Assembly (NCBI RefSeq): GCF_040436345.1
Contig: NC_133221.1
Span: 2,663,618-2,727,617, forward strand
Source: Pagrus major
Lineage: Eukaryota; Chordata; Actinopteri; Spariformes; Sparidae
DNA length: 64,000 nucleotides
Direction of reading: 5' to 3'
A program made the position numbers and the translations under genes. Positions within the stretch are counted from its first letter, which is position 1. Each line of letters starts with the position of its first letter. The notes beneath the pieces were generated by a model, which ran no database searches, was not told the origin of the DNA, and was given only the letters and a program-made list of their open reading frames with translations. Below, piece by piece: positions 12,728 through 23,094 of the stretch.

Positions 12728-12808
12728 ATGCAGCTTCACTTCACCAAAGATGTTTTACCGGATTCTGTCAGCACCGACTTTCAGAACCTCAACAAGTTCA
12801 ACGAGCAG
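12728..12808 (+). CDS. commd7: commd7 coding exon 1
   Basis: Encodes residues 1-27, beginning MQLHFTKDVLPDSVS and ending NEQ in phase 0. The donor is GTAAAT. The start of the helical N-terminal domain aligns with human MGRLHCTEDPVPEAV. The frame stays open upstream to an ATG at 12644, which would add 28 residues if it were transcribed. Confidence 0.9.
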
Positions 12809-14227
12809 GTAAATGGACCAGGATTTACCTGGACTCCGGGTTTGTTATTCAGACGGCTAATCGAAAAAAACAGCATCGGTGCAGCTGATTGAGCTGCTTG
12901 TCTGAGCTCAACAGGTTCATTTAACAGCTTTAATTCCGCTTCGAGCTCGTGTTTGAGCAGCTGTCACAGTTTCCGAGGCTTTAAAGTTGAGTTAAAGGAT
13001 GCGTGGTCGTGAAAATGCGGGATTGGGCTGATTTTACAAAGCTGTCAGTGAACACACCAGTGGACAGTGACAGTCATGTGACTGTGTGCACCGTGTTTAC
13101 ATTAGGTCATCAAACACAACATACAGTGTGAGTGTGCACTGTGAGTTATTATGGAGCACACAATAAATACTGTCAGTGACTTATAGAGTCAGAAACACAC
13201 GGTTATACATTATAATACAGTGAGGAACATTTAAAGTGCACTGCTCCAAGTTAGTTATTAACCAAAATATATGTCACAGAATAAACAATCAAGTGAAATA
13301 CTAAAATATCCACAGCTAATTTTGAGTAGTGTACACTTGTTGTTTTACACATATATACTGTTTTTTTAAAGACCAATACTGATACTAATATTTGGAAGAT
13401 AATAAAATCAATAGCTAATAATATGCTGGCTAATAGTAACGATTAATCGAGTCAACTTTTTAAATTAACCACCAACTATTTTAGTTGAAAAGTTGTCATT
13501 TTTTATGAAAAGAAACCTCCAGTTCTCTGATTCCAGCTTCTTAAATGTGAATATTTTCTGGTTTCTTTCCTCCTGTATGACAGTAAACTGAATATCTTTG
13601 GGTTGTGGACAGAATAAGACATTTGAGGATGCAGGCTTAGGAAACACTGATCATTTTATAGACCAAACAACTAATCGATTAATCAAGAAAGATCATAAAG
13701 AAACAACACTGATACGTAACCTTTAGATCTATTTTTTCATGACCAAGATACAGACTGAGCAGGACATGTTTCAGTGTAAAAATCAACCAGTGTATCAGTG
13801 TAGCTCTATTATATTGACTAAAATATAATACGGACACTCACTTATAACCCTGAAATGAAAATAGAAATGAAATGAGGACGCTGAAATCACACTGTGGTTG
13901 CTGTGATTTGTGAAGGGTGCGTTTAAAAATCATTAAAATCATGTGAATATATTCTGTAGGTTTCTATAAAATGTTGATTTTTATGAATTAGTAACTCAAG
14001 CAGCTTCATCAGATGATCACTTAGAGTCACAGATACAAACAACAACTTGCTTGTGAGTACATTGTGTTTAAAAATCAGAACAAAGTTTATTTTCCTCCAA
14101 CAAACTGAACACAGATGAACATTTTCTCAGACTTTAACCAAGACTTTCTTTTTTTTCTTCACTTTTTGCAGCAATTTCTTCGTCTGACTGAAATTCTGTT
14201 CCAGTTCTTGCTGGAGCCTAAAGAGGT

Positions 14228-14270
<43 letters not shown>

Positions 14271-17200
14271 ATTTAGATGTTAATGGGACTTTGGACTCAG
14301 TGATTAGCCTTGATAACTGAACCGAGGTAAAACATTGCCTGTCCTATTGTTTGTGTGTGCAAATGAATGCATGCATTTGTGTGCGTGTGTGTTTGTGCTT
14401 GTCTGTGTGTGTGTGTGTGTGTAGACGGAGAGGTTCATGCAGCAGCTCAGTGAGTTTGCAGGGGAACATGGGATGAGTGCCGGTCCTCTGAGGAACCTGA
14501 TGAAGAGCGTCCTGCTGGTGCCACAGGGTGGGAAACACACACACACATACACACATACACACATACACACACACACACACACACATATCGAACAGTTAAT
14601 TCATTGCGACTATATTTGTTTAGCTTAGCACAAAGACTGGACGCAGACAGAAACAGCCTGGCTCTGCCCACAGTTAAAAAAATCTGCCGAGAAACATTTT
14701 TATAGCTTGTTGAGTTCAAGTACCTGCAGTTGATGTAATAAAACCTTAACAAAGCTTTAAAAGTGGTGGTGAGCCATTGCTTAACTTGTGGACAGAGCCA
14801 TGCTAGCTGTTCCCCCTGCCCCCAGTCTTAATGCTAAGCTAAGCTAACTGGCTGCTGGCTGTAGCTTCATATTTAGTCTAAAAAACGTGTGATGTGATGT
14901 GATGTAATGTGATCTTCCCATCAAACTCTCAGCGAAGTGCATGTCCCAACATGCAGACCTATTATTTTATTGCAACAAAGCCTGTTTTCCAGCTCCTGGT
15001 GGTTTAGATGCATAATCGTCTCACTTTGAGGTAGTTGTAGATCGGTGCAGATTAGGGGATCCAGAAAAAAGTCCCTCACGTTTTGTCTCTGAAGGAGCCA
15101 AAATGTTGTTTGACATCGCTGGAACATTTTCTGCTCTCAAGTTCTCGACACCATACGACATAACACTAACCACTGGTTTTGAGTTTTCCCACGTGGCTCA
15201 ACTCGACTCCTCCTGAAAGTTCAGCTATAAAGTGACCGAAAAGCTTCAGCTGCGGGAAGGTTTTTCCGCGTCAGTGACAGCGATACCTCTCTTTTCTCCT
15301 CAGGAGCCCTGAAGAAAAACCTGACAGCCGAGCAGATCAAAGAAGACCTTGTCACGTTAGGTACACAGCCGAATCAGTCACCGCACACTCGGTCATTAAC
15401 AGGGGTTAAGTATAGCTGCTGGATACTGTTCTCTTATAAAGACCTGTCGGGTTGAAAAGGTGGCGCCTGATTCCCACGAGCAGCATTTCTATTCCTTATT
15501 ATTGTGATGGTTTAACACATGAAACCAAACCTGTTCTATCTGTTGATTCTTCAGGACTGAACGAAGACAAGGCAGCTCACTTTTCACAGCAGGTAACGCT
15601 CCATAAATGACCGATATTACATGTTACATGCTACAGTACTTGTTCACGGCCATTAGACGACGTCATATAAGAAGGTATGGGGCCTTCATCCATCTAGACC
15701 TTTAACACAAGCTTCTCGTCCATGAGTAGATGCACGTTTTCCTCTGTGTGATGATAAAGAAAGAAAATAGTTCCTACATGAAACTGCTCATAACAAGGTC
15801 TGTGGGTTATTTGTGAGTAAGCGGGTCATGATTTCTGGAGAGAGACATTGTTGTTAAGTCTTTAAATTTACTTTCTTGACGCTTTGAGCTCCTTAAGGCG
15901 CTTAACAAAGAGTTTTTTCTATCTCCAAAACTCTGAAACTCACACCAAAACCGTCCACATGGATAAATAACACTACAGGTTAGAGGAACAATATGTGTTG
16001 TTGGTTTTGGGGTGAACTGTCCCTTTTTTTAAAAGTCACATAAGAACCCTTCTTTTTTACACCAGATGTTATTTTATGTGCAGTCTGTGACATTTCTACC
16101 TGTGTTTTGCAGTGGGGCGAGCACTACGCAGCGCTGTCCAGACTCGCTGTCAGACAGACTCTGATGGTGAACCAGCTGGTCGACATGGAGTGGAAGTTTG
16201 GAGGTAAGACGAAGCAAAACGAGACATGTGCTTTACAAAATCATAGTCTTGTCCTGATCACAGAAGGAGGAGGGCTGCAGTTGTGTCTCCTCTCACTCTT
16301 ACTGTGCATATTCATGAACACAGAGGCTGTAGTCTAACACAGTCGTTAGCATAGCGTCTGTCCTTTAATGCTTTGTTTTGGCTTCATTTAAACACCTCTG
16401 ATGTGTCTCTATCAGGCCTCATTGTTTATTCATGCAGCCTAATGACTTCTTCAGACTCACAGATAAAAGAAATGCTAACACACTGGGCAGGAGAATGATT
16501 TGCATTATGTTAAGCTAGTGGTGAGCTGATTTTCATACTGGAGTGGACAGGGAGTGTCTGTAAGAGCTGCACTCATACATGGACTCTGTTTGAATGTACA
16601 GTTAGTGACATGCTAATCACCTCCAGACGGGCTTACAGGCTGTGTCTCTGCATGTCCGGTCACACTGGCTGGGACTCAAGTGGACCGTCTCAGACAAACT
16701 ACACAGTCTGCGGGCATAAAAAATGTAGCAATGTGCCAGCGAAGGTAGTGAAGAAGAAGACCGCAGGCTAGTAAACGTGGATGTACACGATTTCGGATTT
16801 AAAATGTTCATAACATAATCTCCAAAAAGACAATTTTAAGACCACAAGGATACGCACAATGCATTTTGGCAAAAAACACTTAATGTAAACCCATTTGTTT
16901 GTGTTTGTTTGTTTACAAGTCCGCAGTGCTCCTTTAATGCCTTTATTTGACAGCTATCAGTAGAGAGAGGACGGACAAGGGACAGAAAATACAACAAAAG
17001 TCTCCGGCTGAACCTGATCTCAGCACTGCAACACCAAAATATTATGTACTATATATACATATAAATATATATATATAGATTAATGCAGCTTTAGGAGGTA
17101 ATAATATAGATTAAACTGATTTGGTTCTTGTCTAACATGTGATCAGAACTGATCCTACAGTGAAACAATCAGTGACGCATTATTTTTTCTTTTGTAAAAG

Positions 17201-17342
17201 AACTCGTAAAGCTGAAAAACAATCTTTTGTTCTTGTTTGATTCATGATTGTTGTGTTTTCTGACCTCCACAGTGACGGTCGGCACCAGTGAAGTACAGAA
17301 AGTGGGCAACATCTTTCTGCAGGTATGAAAGCTCACACGTGC

Positions 17343-17404
<62 letters not shown>

Positions 17405-19006
17405 CTTTGTTCAGTTGTGTTGAACTTAAACTTTGTCCTCCTGCAGTTGAAGCTGGTGGTCAGAAAGGGGAATTCCACAGAAAACGTCTACATGGGTGAG
17501 TGACTGTGTGCCGTTAGTGATACAAACAGTGTGGAAATTATTTAATTACGTTCACGTAATTTATTGTATGTGGTAAGGACCTCCTCCAACGGCTTCTCTT
17601 ATACTGGAAGTCACGTGTCCGGAGAGTTACATGCTCGGAGCAGGAGATATGAAGCACACCTGAACTTGTTCAAATATCTGAAACAAACCAAACACTTCTT
17701 TTTTCTTACATTAAGCCAAACTGCTGCTGAGTCGCTGAACACAAGCAACAAAGATATTTATAATCAGCAGGACTGCACAGATTGTGCAGAGATATTCCAG
17801 TCTGACCGACCGACACGGAGACTGTAATTTACTTTCTCTTTCTTCATTCTGACATTCGGCCGCTGCTGCTCTCGTACACCAAGAGCAGAATTACATTATG
17901 CAGATGATGATGATGAGGAGATCAACATGAGGAGTTGTTTCTGTGCTAAAACTGCACAAATCCCAAAAGTGATGCCTGTTAACTGTTCATTATGTCTTCA
18001 TTCATTCAACCATTACTTAAATCTCGAAAAGTCATTGAGGACAAACCCTCATGTTCAATGATGTGGAGAGCACAAATAAAAAACAGAATAGGTGCAAAAA
18101 TGTGATAACAAATAGAAACAACGAACACAATCACAGCGCGAGTAAACAGAATAAGAAGCAATATGACAGAATACAAACAAAACAGAAAAAAGTGCTGAAA
18201 ATGATAAGAAACTGCAAACAAACATGACAAAACACAAATAAAACTGAGGTGCACAAAAGATAAATGGCAGACAACCATACAGGACAGCACATAGTTAAAA
18301 ACAGTTACATTCAAACGCTGAGTAGTTTGAAATCAAAGTCTTAAACTGACCTATAGGTAAAACAAGTTTAAATGTATGTTGTGAAATGTTCCCAGTGTGC
18401 GGAGCACTGAAACTGAAGAAGTTCTCCCAAACTTAATATTCACCCGGGGAACGTCGAGCATTATACGATCACTAGAGCGTGTTGAACAGTGGCTCTGTGA
18501 CCAGTTTAATAAAGAGCTGATATATGGTGGCATGTCGCCCTTCAGGGCTTTAAAAAGATACATATTTACACAAAAAAAACCCAAAGTTTATCAGTTTGAA
18601 CATTAAATACCTTGTGTTCCAGTTGTCCAAATTTTTTTGGAATCGGGGTTGTAAATCTGGAGGCATCAGAGCAGGAGGTTGAGCTCTTTATCCATCTGTT
18701 CACCCGTGTTGTTCACTCATTCCTTCTGTTTATTCTCTTATTTTTCCCCCAAACTCATGAAACATGATATACCACAGGTTAAACCACTGTTGTTTATTCC
18801 AAAGTGTGAAAGAGAATCATAAAACTGACATTTTATTTCTTCTTTCGTTGTGTACTAGAGCAATAACGAGTTGATCTCAGTCTGTTTATCTGCTGACTGT
18901 TTCCTGTTTTCTTTCCTCATCCCATCCAGAGTTGACGCTCCCTCAGTTTTACAACTTCCTGCACGAGATGGAGAGAGCTAAGGCCAGCATGGAGTGTTTC
19001 AGCTGA
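12728..19006 (+). CDS. commd7: COMM domain-containing protein 7, nine coding exons
   Basis: Exons 12728-12808, 14172-14225, 14425-14527, 15304-15360, 15555-15592, 16113-16203, 17273-17322, 17447-17495 and 18930-19006 join with consistent phases into 600 nt (199 codons plus TGA). Every junction is GT-AG. Human COMMD7 is 200 residues, and the blocks LLLVP-G-LKK, QTLM-NQL-DMEWKFG, LKLV-(K/R)KGN-TENVY, ELTLPQFY-FLHEMER and the C-terminal SMECFS are shared. COMMD proteins form the Commander complex with the CCDC22/CCDC93 and retriever subunits in endosomal recycling. COMMD7 is also reported to restrain NF-kB. Residues about 1-110 form the helical N-terminal domain, and about 132-199 the COMM domain that mediates heteromer formation. 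I chose the ATG at 12728 because it aligns with the human start. An in-frame ATG at 12644 lies inside the promoter motif. The exon 3 acceptor is unusual, with a (TG)n tract in place of a pyrimidine tract. Confidence 0.93.
13437..13688 (-). repeat. Dispersed teleost repeat, GATTAATCGATTAG family, in commd7 intron 1
   Basis: Reverse-oriented copy of the element at 7916-8222. On the minus strand it shows AATCGATTAGTTGTTTGGTC, TTTCCTAAGCCTGCATCC, CCACAACCCAAAGATATTCA, AGAAACCAGAAAATATTCAC and AAGAAGCTGGAATC. It is intronic, so it would be spliced out of commd7. Confidence 0.75.
14172..14225 (+). CDS. commd7: commd7 coding exon 2
   Basis: Encodes residues 28-45 (QFLRLTEILFQFLLEPKE), phase 0 at both ends, with a strong TTTTTTCTTCACTTTTTGCAG-type acceptor. 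The donor GT runs straight into a (CA)n tract (14227-14268), so the +3 to +6 positions are GCAC rather than RAGT. This is a weak donor. Confidence 0.9.
14227..14268. repeat. (CA)n abutting the commd7 exon 2 donor
   Basis: Pure CA run starting directly after the donor GT at 14226-14227. Slippage here cannot change the coding exon but could alter donor strength. Confidence 0.95.
14405..14422 (+). promoter_or_regulatory. (TG)n tract replacing the polypyrimidine tract of commd7 exon 3
   Basis: About nine TG units run directly into TAG|ACG at the exon 3 boundary, preceded by imperfect TG-rich sequence from 14352. In pre-mRNA this is a UG repeat, a known class of binding site for TDP-43 and CELF proteins. 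In human CFTR exon 9 a comparable (TG)m tract controls exon inclusion. Confidence 0.6.
14425..14527 (+). CDS. commd7: commd7 coding exon 3
   Basis: Encodes residues 46-79 plus the first base of codon 80 (TERFMQQLSEF through LLVPQ). The acceptor is (TG)n followed by TAG with no pyrimidine tract. The donor is GTGGGA. At 103 nt the exon is not a multiple of three, so skipping it would shift the frame. Confidence 0.9.
14536..14586. repeat. (CA)n with CATA interruptions, commd7 intron 3
   Basis: Imperfect ACACAC/ATACAC array beginning 9 nt after the exon 3 donor. Confidence 0.93.
14608..14885 (-). repeat. Dispersed teleost repeat in commd7 intron 3
   Basis: The blocks TTGTTTAGCTTAGCACAAAG, AACAGCCTGGCTCTG, CTAAGCTAAGCTAACTGGCT and GCTGGCTGTAGCTTCATATT form a layout I recognise as a common percomorph repeat. 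Its other end (AATAATTTGACATTTTGGG) appears separately at 45268-45290. Non-coding. Confidence 0.6.
15304..15360 (+). CDS. commd7: commd7 coding exon 4
   Basis: Completes codon 80, encodes 81-98 (ALKKNLTAEQIKEDLVTL) and gives one base of codon 99. The acceptor is CTTTTCTCCTCAG and the donor GTACAC. The 57 nt length keeps frame if skipped. Confidence 0.92.
15555..15592 (+). CDS. commd7: commd7 coding exon 5 (38 nt)
   Basis: Short exon completing Gly99 and encoding LNEDKAAHFSQQ (100-111), ending in phase 0 at GTAACG. Human has GLSEEKATYFSEKW at this point, which confirms the reading. Confidence 0.9.
16113..16203 (+). CDS. commd7: commd7 coding exon 6
   Basis: Encodes residues 112-141 plus one base of codon 142 (WGEHYAALSRLAV through DMEWKFG). 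It contains the linker and the first strand of the COMM domain (NQLVDMEWKFG). The donor is GTAAGA. Confidence 0.93.
17273..17322 (+). CDS. commd7: commd7 coding exon 7
   Basis: Completes Val142 and encodes 143-158 (TVGTSEVQKVGNIFLQ), part of the COMM domain beta-sheet. The donor is GTATGA. A (CA)n tract of about 27 units begins 24 nt downstream at 17347. Confidence 0.92.
17347..17401. repeat. (CA)n microsatellite in commd7 intron 7
   Basis: A CA run of about 27 units fills nearly half of the 124-nt intron between exons 7 and 8. Confidence 0.95.
17447..17495 (+). CDS. commd7: commd7 coding exon 8
   Basis: Encodes 159-174 (LKLVVRKGNSTENVYM) plus one base of codon 175. This is the central COMM domain strand pair, nearly identical to human. 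The acceptor is TCCTCCTGCAG and the donor GTGAGT. Confidence 0.93.
18600..18660. repeat. Transposon-end-like sequence in commd7 intron 8
   Basis: The phrase AATTTTTTTGGAATCGGGGT at 18629-18648, followed by TGTA, matches a terminal sequence I recognise from dispersed teleost DNA-transposon copies. The frame at 18397-18606 upstream of it may be a remnant of the same element. Boundaries are uncertain. Confidence 0.4.
18930..19006 (+). CDS. commd7: commd7 coding exon 9 and stop
   Basis: Completes Glu175, encodes LTLPQFYNFLHEMER through SMECFS (176-199) and ends in TGA. This is the leucine-rich C-terminal helix of the COMM domain. A TG-rich 3' UTR starts at once: (TG)n at about 19006-19030 and again near 19055-19070. 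Confidence 0.94.
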
Positions 19007-19213
19007 GTGTGTGTGTGTGTGTGTGTGTGAGTGTGTGTGTGAATGTAAGAGACAGTGTGTGTGTGTGTTCATGTCAGGCTGTAGCTGCAGGGCAGTGTGT
19101 GGTATGTGTTACGTCAGTTGGAGTCTGTGTGTGGCACTGACGGCCTCCCAGTGACTGAAGCTCGACACAAGATACATTTTATTTACTGCCAGACATTTAT
19201 ACTGAAATCTGCT

Positions 19214-19286
19214 AATAAAAAAATGAATGAAAAGAAAACAGACGCAGTCGGTGTCTTCTTTCAACTTTGATTTATGTGGGAATAAA
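19214..19286 (+). terminator. commd7 polyadenylation signals
   Basis: Two AATAAA hexamers lie at 19214-19219 and 19281-19286, 208 and 275 nt after the stop codon. A TGTGTTTTT-type GU-rich stretch shortly after the second would suit cleavage near 19300. Which is used cannot be told from sequence. Confidence 0.65.
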
Positions 19287-20039
19287 GCCACACTCGGGTG
19301 ATGGAAAGAAAAGTGTTTTTTTGAGAGGCAGGTCTGACAGCTTTAAGTCATTAAGATGAAACTTAATTGAGCCTTGTGGAGACATTTTGATCCAAAACAA
19401 ACTGCAGAGAAAGTTCGCCACACCCACACCTGTTTGATCAAGTTCAGTCCAGTTGTTTCTTTGCATCAATAATAAAGTGATGAATTGAAACGACACTGCA
19501 CACACATGATGGAGCTTGTTGACCTTTTCCACCTGCAAACACCCTGTTAATGTTAAACTAAGTTCATGAACAAAACAACATTGTTAATTAGCAGCAATAA
19601 CGGATCAAATGATTCACGATGAAAGCTTTAATTGCGATAAATAGCACAAACAGATACTTCTGAACCTCGAGGCAGAGTTCAGAGAGAGCGGTGTGTCGTA
19701 CGTGTGGCTGCTAGTCCTCGCCGAACATTTCTATTCTTTTACAAAATACAGTGTCTGTTACTGTAAAGTGGCTCCAGCAGTCTGTCTGACTCAGGGATGT
19801 GCTCAAGTTGCTCAATTTCATGGCAGTCCACCCACTAGTTTGCAAGATACAGTATCTCTTCTTATCGTAAATGCTTTTATTGTGCAACATTTTTATGTTG
19901 CTTTGTACAAAAGTGTCTGCTAGATGAATAAATATTAAAAAAGTGTGTGACATTGTGGTTTTTAATTTTGTTCTACCATAATTTGCGCTTCTGAACAGGA
20001 ACAATAAAAAAAATTATCGAAGGAGAAATCTATTTTCTT

Positions 20040-20345
20040 AAGTGTCTTTTCTTCCATTTCACAGATGCAAAACCTCTGTACAGTCATTTAATAAATAATG
20101 AAAAAACAATTAGCTTTTGGGGCACTGAAGCTCCCAAAATCAGAAATAAATAAATGGCTCACTAAAGAAGTAAATATGTCATTAAATGCAACAAAATAAT
20201 ACTAAAAATAAAAAAAGCTGTTATAAATTAAATAAAATGATATTTCTGTTTTATTTCGTTTCTGTTTTTATTTACCTCCGTCTTTTATTTACTTTCTCAT
20301 TTTATTATCCATTCAATTAATTAATTTATCCATTTTTAAGAGATC
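20040..20345. repeat. AT-rich fold-back segment
   Basis: AAATAAATAAATGG-type sequence in the left half is answered by TTTTATTTACC/TTTATTTACTTT in the right half, giving an imperfect inverted repeat. A similar AT-rich block follows the retroelement at 23095-23220. It may be a degraded non-autonomous element. No coding potential. Confidence 0.35.
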
Positions 20346-20696
20346 CATGCACCATCTGCAAGTAAAGGACTCCTCACCCAGTCCTAACAATGGTGAAGTA
20401 ACTTATACAGTAAGAGCTCTGTTCAATTGTGTTAAATGTTAAACTAGAAAAAAAAAAAGAAACAGTTATGAATTGAATTGACAAGTAATCAGATACAACT
20501 TATAATCAGAGGTTGGAATGAAACAATAACTCGATAAGAAAACATCAGCTGGTCATGGATCACCATGCTGCAGGCTGGAGCTGCATTGCCATGAAAGGAA
20601 ACAGGCGCACGGCTGCTCTCTGAAGCAACTCCAGTGTTGCACGGGACTCACAGGAAGTACCCAGACACACACACATTCATGAAGTTTGGTGTGTGT

Positions 20697-20699
<3 letters not shown>

Positions 20700-20726
<27 letters not shown>
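20700..20726. repeat. (AG)n microsatellite
   Basis: GAGAGA run 22 nt before a TATAAAAG (20750-20757) that precedes the gag-like remnant. Confidence 0.93.
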
Positions 20727-20731
<5 letters not shown>

Positions 20732-20900
20732 GGATGGCTGGAAAAAAGAGTATAAAAGAGGGAGCGATAGAGAGAACGGGGTTGTTCCTCCTCGCTTCTT
20801 CCTCAGATCAACATATGAGTACGTGAGCAGCCTACCATCTGAAAAGAAAGGACTTTAAGAGATTCTCAGCTGAGAGTAAGAGGAACAGAGCATATTAAAG

Positions 20901-21627
20901 ATGAACCATTTTCCAACCAACTGTGGAGTAGAGGAGACATTCGAGGAGACTGTCGACCAGATCCAGAGCAAAGAGAGGCCCAACCTGTTGAGCTCAAGAG
21001 CCTCAGAAAAGATGTTGCTTCTGTCAAAAGAAGGAAGGCCCGCTCCAAACTCGCCCTCTGACGCAGAACAGACGGAGGTAGAACACAAAGAGCTGCGAGT
21101 AAGACGACACAAAGGAGAGAAAAAGGCTTTGGAAATAATCAACGTGCGCTGTACGACTGAGAAGATGGCAAGAGACGTGAGATGGACGACAGGCCTATAC
21201 CCCGGAGGTCAAACAGACAAGACATGATCCTCCAGAGTTATGGCTCGACAGATTAGATGAAACAAAAGCACTAGAAGTGAAGGCTACAACTGGAGAGTGG
21301 GCCAATATTCTGATGATGCCAACCTACTCCTCATTAGCAGCCCAGAAAGAGTTGACCAGCAGATTCAGAACATCTTATCTGGCTGTGACTCATGATGTTA
21401 TGTTAAGAAGAATGAAGAAAGCTGCCTACAAGTTTGCATGTCGGACAGTGGAAGAAATGCAGAGAGATATCTCAGATGATCCTGATGATGAAGTCCCTCA
21501 GCAGGCACAGCAACAACCAGCCCTCAAAACCGGCCCAGATCGCCAACAAGGACCAACACAAGAAGAAACATTGGTACAAGTCGGTGGACATCCCAGTTAT
21601 GACCGAACTGAAAGTGCAAGAAAGTGA
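20901..21627 (+). pseudogene. gag-like remnant
   Basis: Two open segments (20901-21227 and 21277-21627) are charged and Gln/Glu-rich and lie directly 5' of recognisable pol, where gag is expected. The first ends at a TGA and the second starts beyond a short gap. No zinc-knuckle CCHC motif is visible. The call rests on position and composition, not on a recognised motif. Confidence 0.5.
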
Positions 21628-22490
21628 CTTCTGCCCGGCTGGGAAAGAGACGTTAAAGCAGATTATCTCAAAACCAAATGTGGCTCGGTTCAAGAATGAT
21701 TGTGGAGATTTAGGACCCAAGTATGTTCACACCATCAAAGGAGGAGTACACCGGCCAGTCCACCAGTACCCATTGAAACCAGGAGCTGTCAAAGAGATGG
21801 ACATAATAGTAAAAGAGTTGAGTACCCTAGGAATCATCAGGAAAGAGCCCAAACCCATCACCAACAGCCGATCCAGGCTGTGAAGAAATCTCAATCAGAA
21901 GGAGGAGGATGGAGACTCGTGATGAACTTCAAAGCTCTCAACCGACGAACATTTAAAGTCTTGCCTTAATTTGGGAAATGGATTTTTTTCCCCTAAGAAT
22001 ATCCAAATCATCACAAGTGAAGACAGCATTCACCCACAAAGGCAAGGTGTATGTATGGCAAAGATTACCACAGGGACTCAAAAATTCATCTAATATCTTT
22101 CAATCGACGATGATGGACGTCTTGGATGGACTAGGAGCAACCATCTACATCGGCACCGTATTCATTGCTGATGACACAGAGGAGGAACATCTGGAGAGGC
22201 TGCAGAAAGTGATAGAGAGGATCACGGCAGCAGGATTGAAACTCAACCTTAAGAAGTTCCAGTTTGGACAATTCCAGGTAAACTTTTTGGGATTCAAAGT
22301 CTCTACAGACCTGGGACTCTCAGAGGTTTACCGGGAGAAGGTAAAACAAATCAGTCTGCCAGCTTCAAAGGATGACCTGCAAAAGATCTTGGGACTTTGC
22401 AAATACGTGAGAGATCACGTCCCCAGCTACCAGAAGTATGCCAAACCGCTGTATGCATGTCTCAGTACGAAGAAAGGTGACCAGGATGAG
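21600..22490 (+). pseudogene. Reverse transcriptase remnant of pol, catalytically broken
   Basis: The sequence shows the retroviral order of RT landmarks: a YPLKP-type entry (about 21767), a GG-WRLV-NF-LN segment (about 21908-21945), a LPQG motif (22065-22076) and a downstream LGF motif. The frame changes near 21860-21880. A stop at 21967-21969 and missing sequence remove the region of the first catalytic aspartate. At 22146-22157 the Y-x-D-D box reads YIGT, so both catalytic aspartates are lost. It is therefore an inactive fossil. From 21978 onward the frame stays open to 23090. Confidence 0.8.
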
Positions 22491-23090
22491 AACGAGAACT
22501 GGGTATGGACAGCTACAGTCCAGATTAGGAGCCTTACCACAAGGCTAGTGGCAGAAGTCAGCTGCGAGGACGAAGATGCTGTGCTGAGAGAAAGCAACGA
22601 AGAAGGGGGAACTGTGACCTCATTGTCATCGATGGAGAAGAAGTATCCACCGGAGGAGAAAGAACTAGCAGTCCTGGCCAAGTGCTGGTGCACCTTGAAG
22701 GAGATGGCACAAGGCCAGGGGATCAAGGTCATCACCCAGAGTCAAGTACACAGGTACCTTAGAGAGGAGACAGTGGATCGTACCAAAGCAACGAAAACGA
22801 GGTGGGGAAGATGGGAAGACGTCCTGCTAGATCCCGATCTCGAGATCGGTCCAGCTCAACCTTTCAGCAAGAAGCCGCAGAAACAGCTGAACGTGGTACA
22901 TCACAAAGCCCAGAGAAGGGAAGGAGCTGCTAAATCTTATCCTAGCATCCAACTCCACAGATCATTAAGAGGAGAGCTGCCATTAACGGACGTGGCTGGT
23001 GATAGTGACCTGACTCTGGTTATTCAGTCAGAAGCTACTGTAGACCAGGTAGGCGTCCGGAAGAAGTTGGGCGTGTCTCTAAAATGTTAA
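22490..23090 (+). pseudogene. RNase H / connection-domain remnant of pol
   Basis: Continues the open frame from 21978 (370 codons in total) to a TAA at 23088. A PPEEKELAVLAK segment (about 22650-22685) resembles the RNase H helix that carries the catalytic glutamate, and an RWGRWEDVLLDPDL segment (22800-22843) resembles the retroviral end of that domain. The expected first RNase H aspartate block is not evident between 22510 and 22640, which suggests an internal deletion. Similarity fades after about 22900 and no integrase follows. Confidence 0.65.
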
Positions 23091-23094
23091 AACA

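Larger units (their letters stand above)
20745..23090 (+). mobile_element. Decayed retrovirus-like LTR element, gag-pol remnant
   Basis: A 5' candidate promoter (TATAAAAG at 20750) is followed by a gag-like region and then by a pol region with reverse transcriptase and RNase H similarity, all in + orientation. The reading frame breaks at about 21227 (stop), 21627 (stop) and 21860-21880 (frame change), and a stop with missing sequence lies at 21967. No integrase, envelope, paired LTRs or primer-binding site were found. It is an old, inactive insertion between commd7 and nol4l. Family assignment (epsilon-type ERV versus other retrovirus-like LTR element) needs a database search. Confidence 0.8.
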
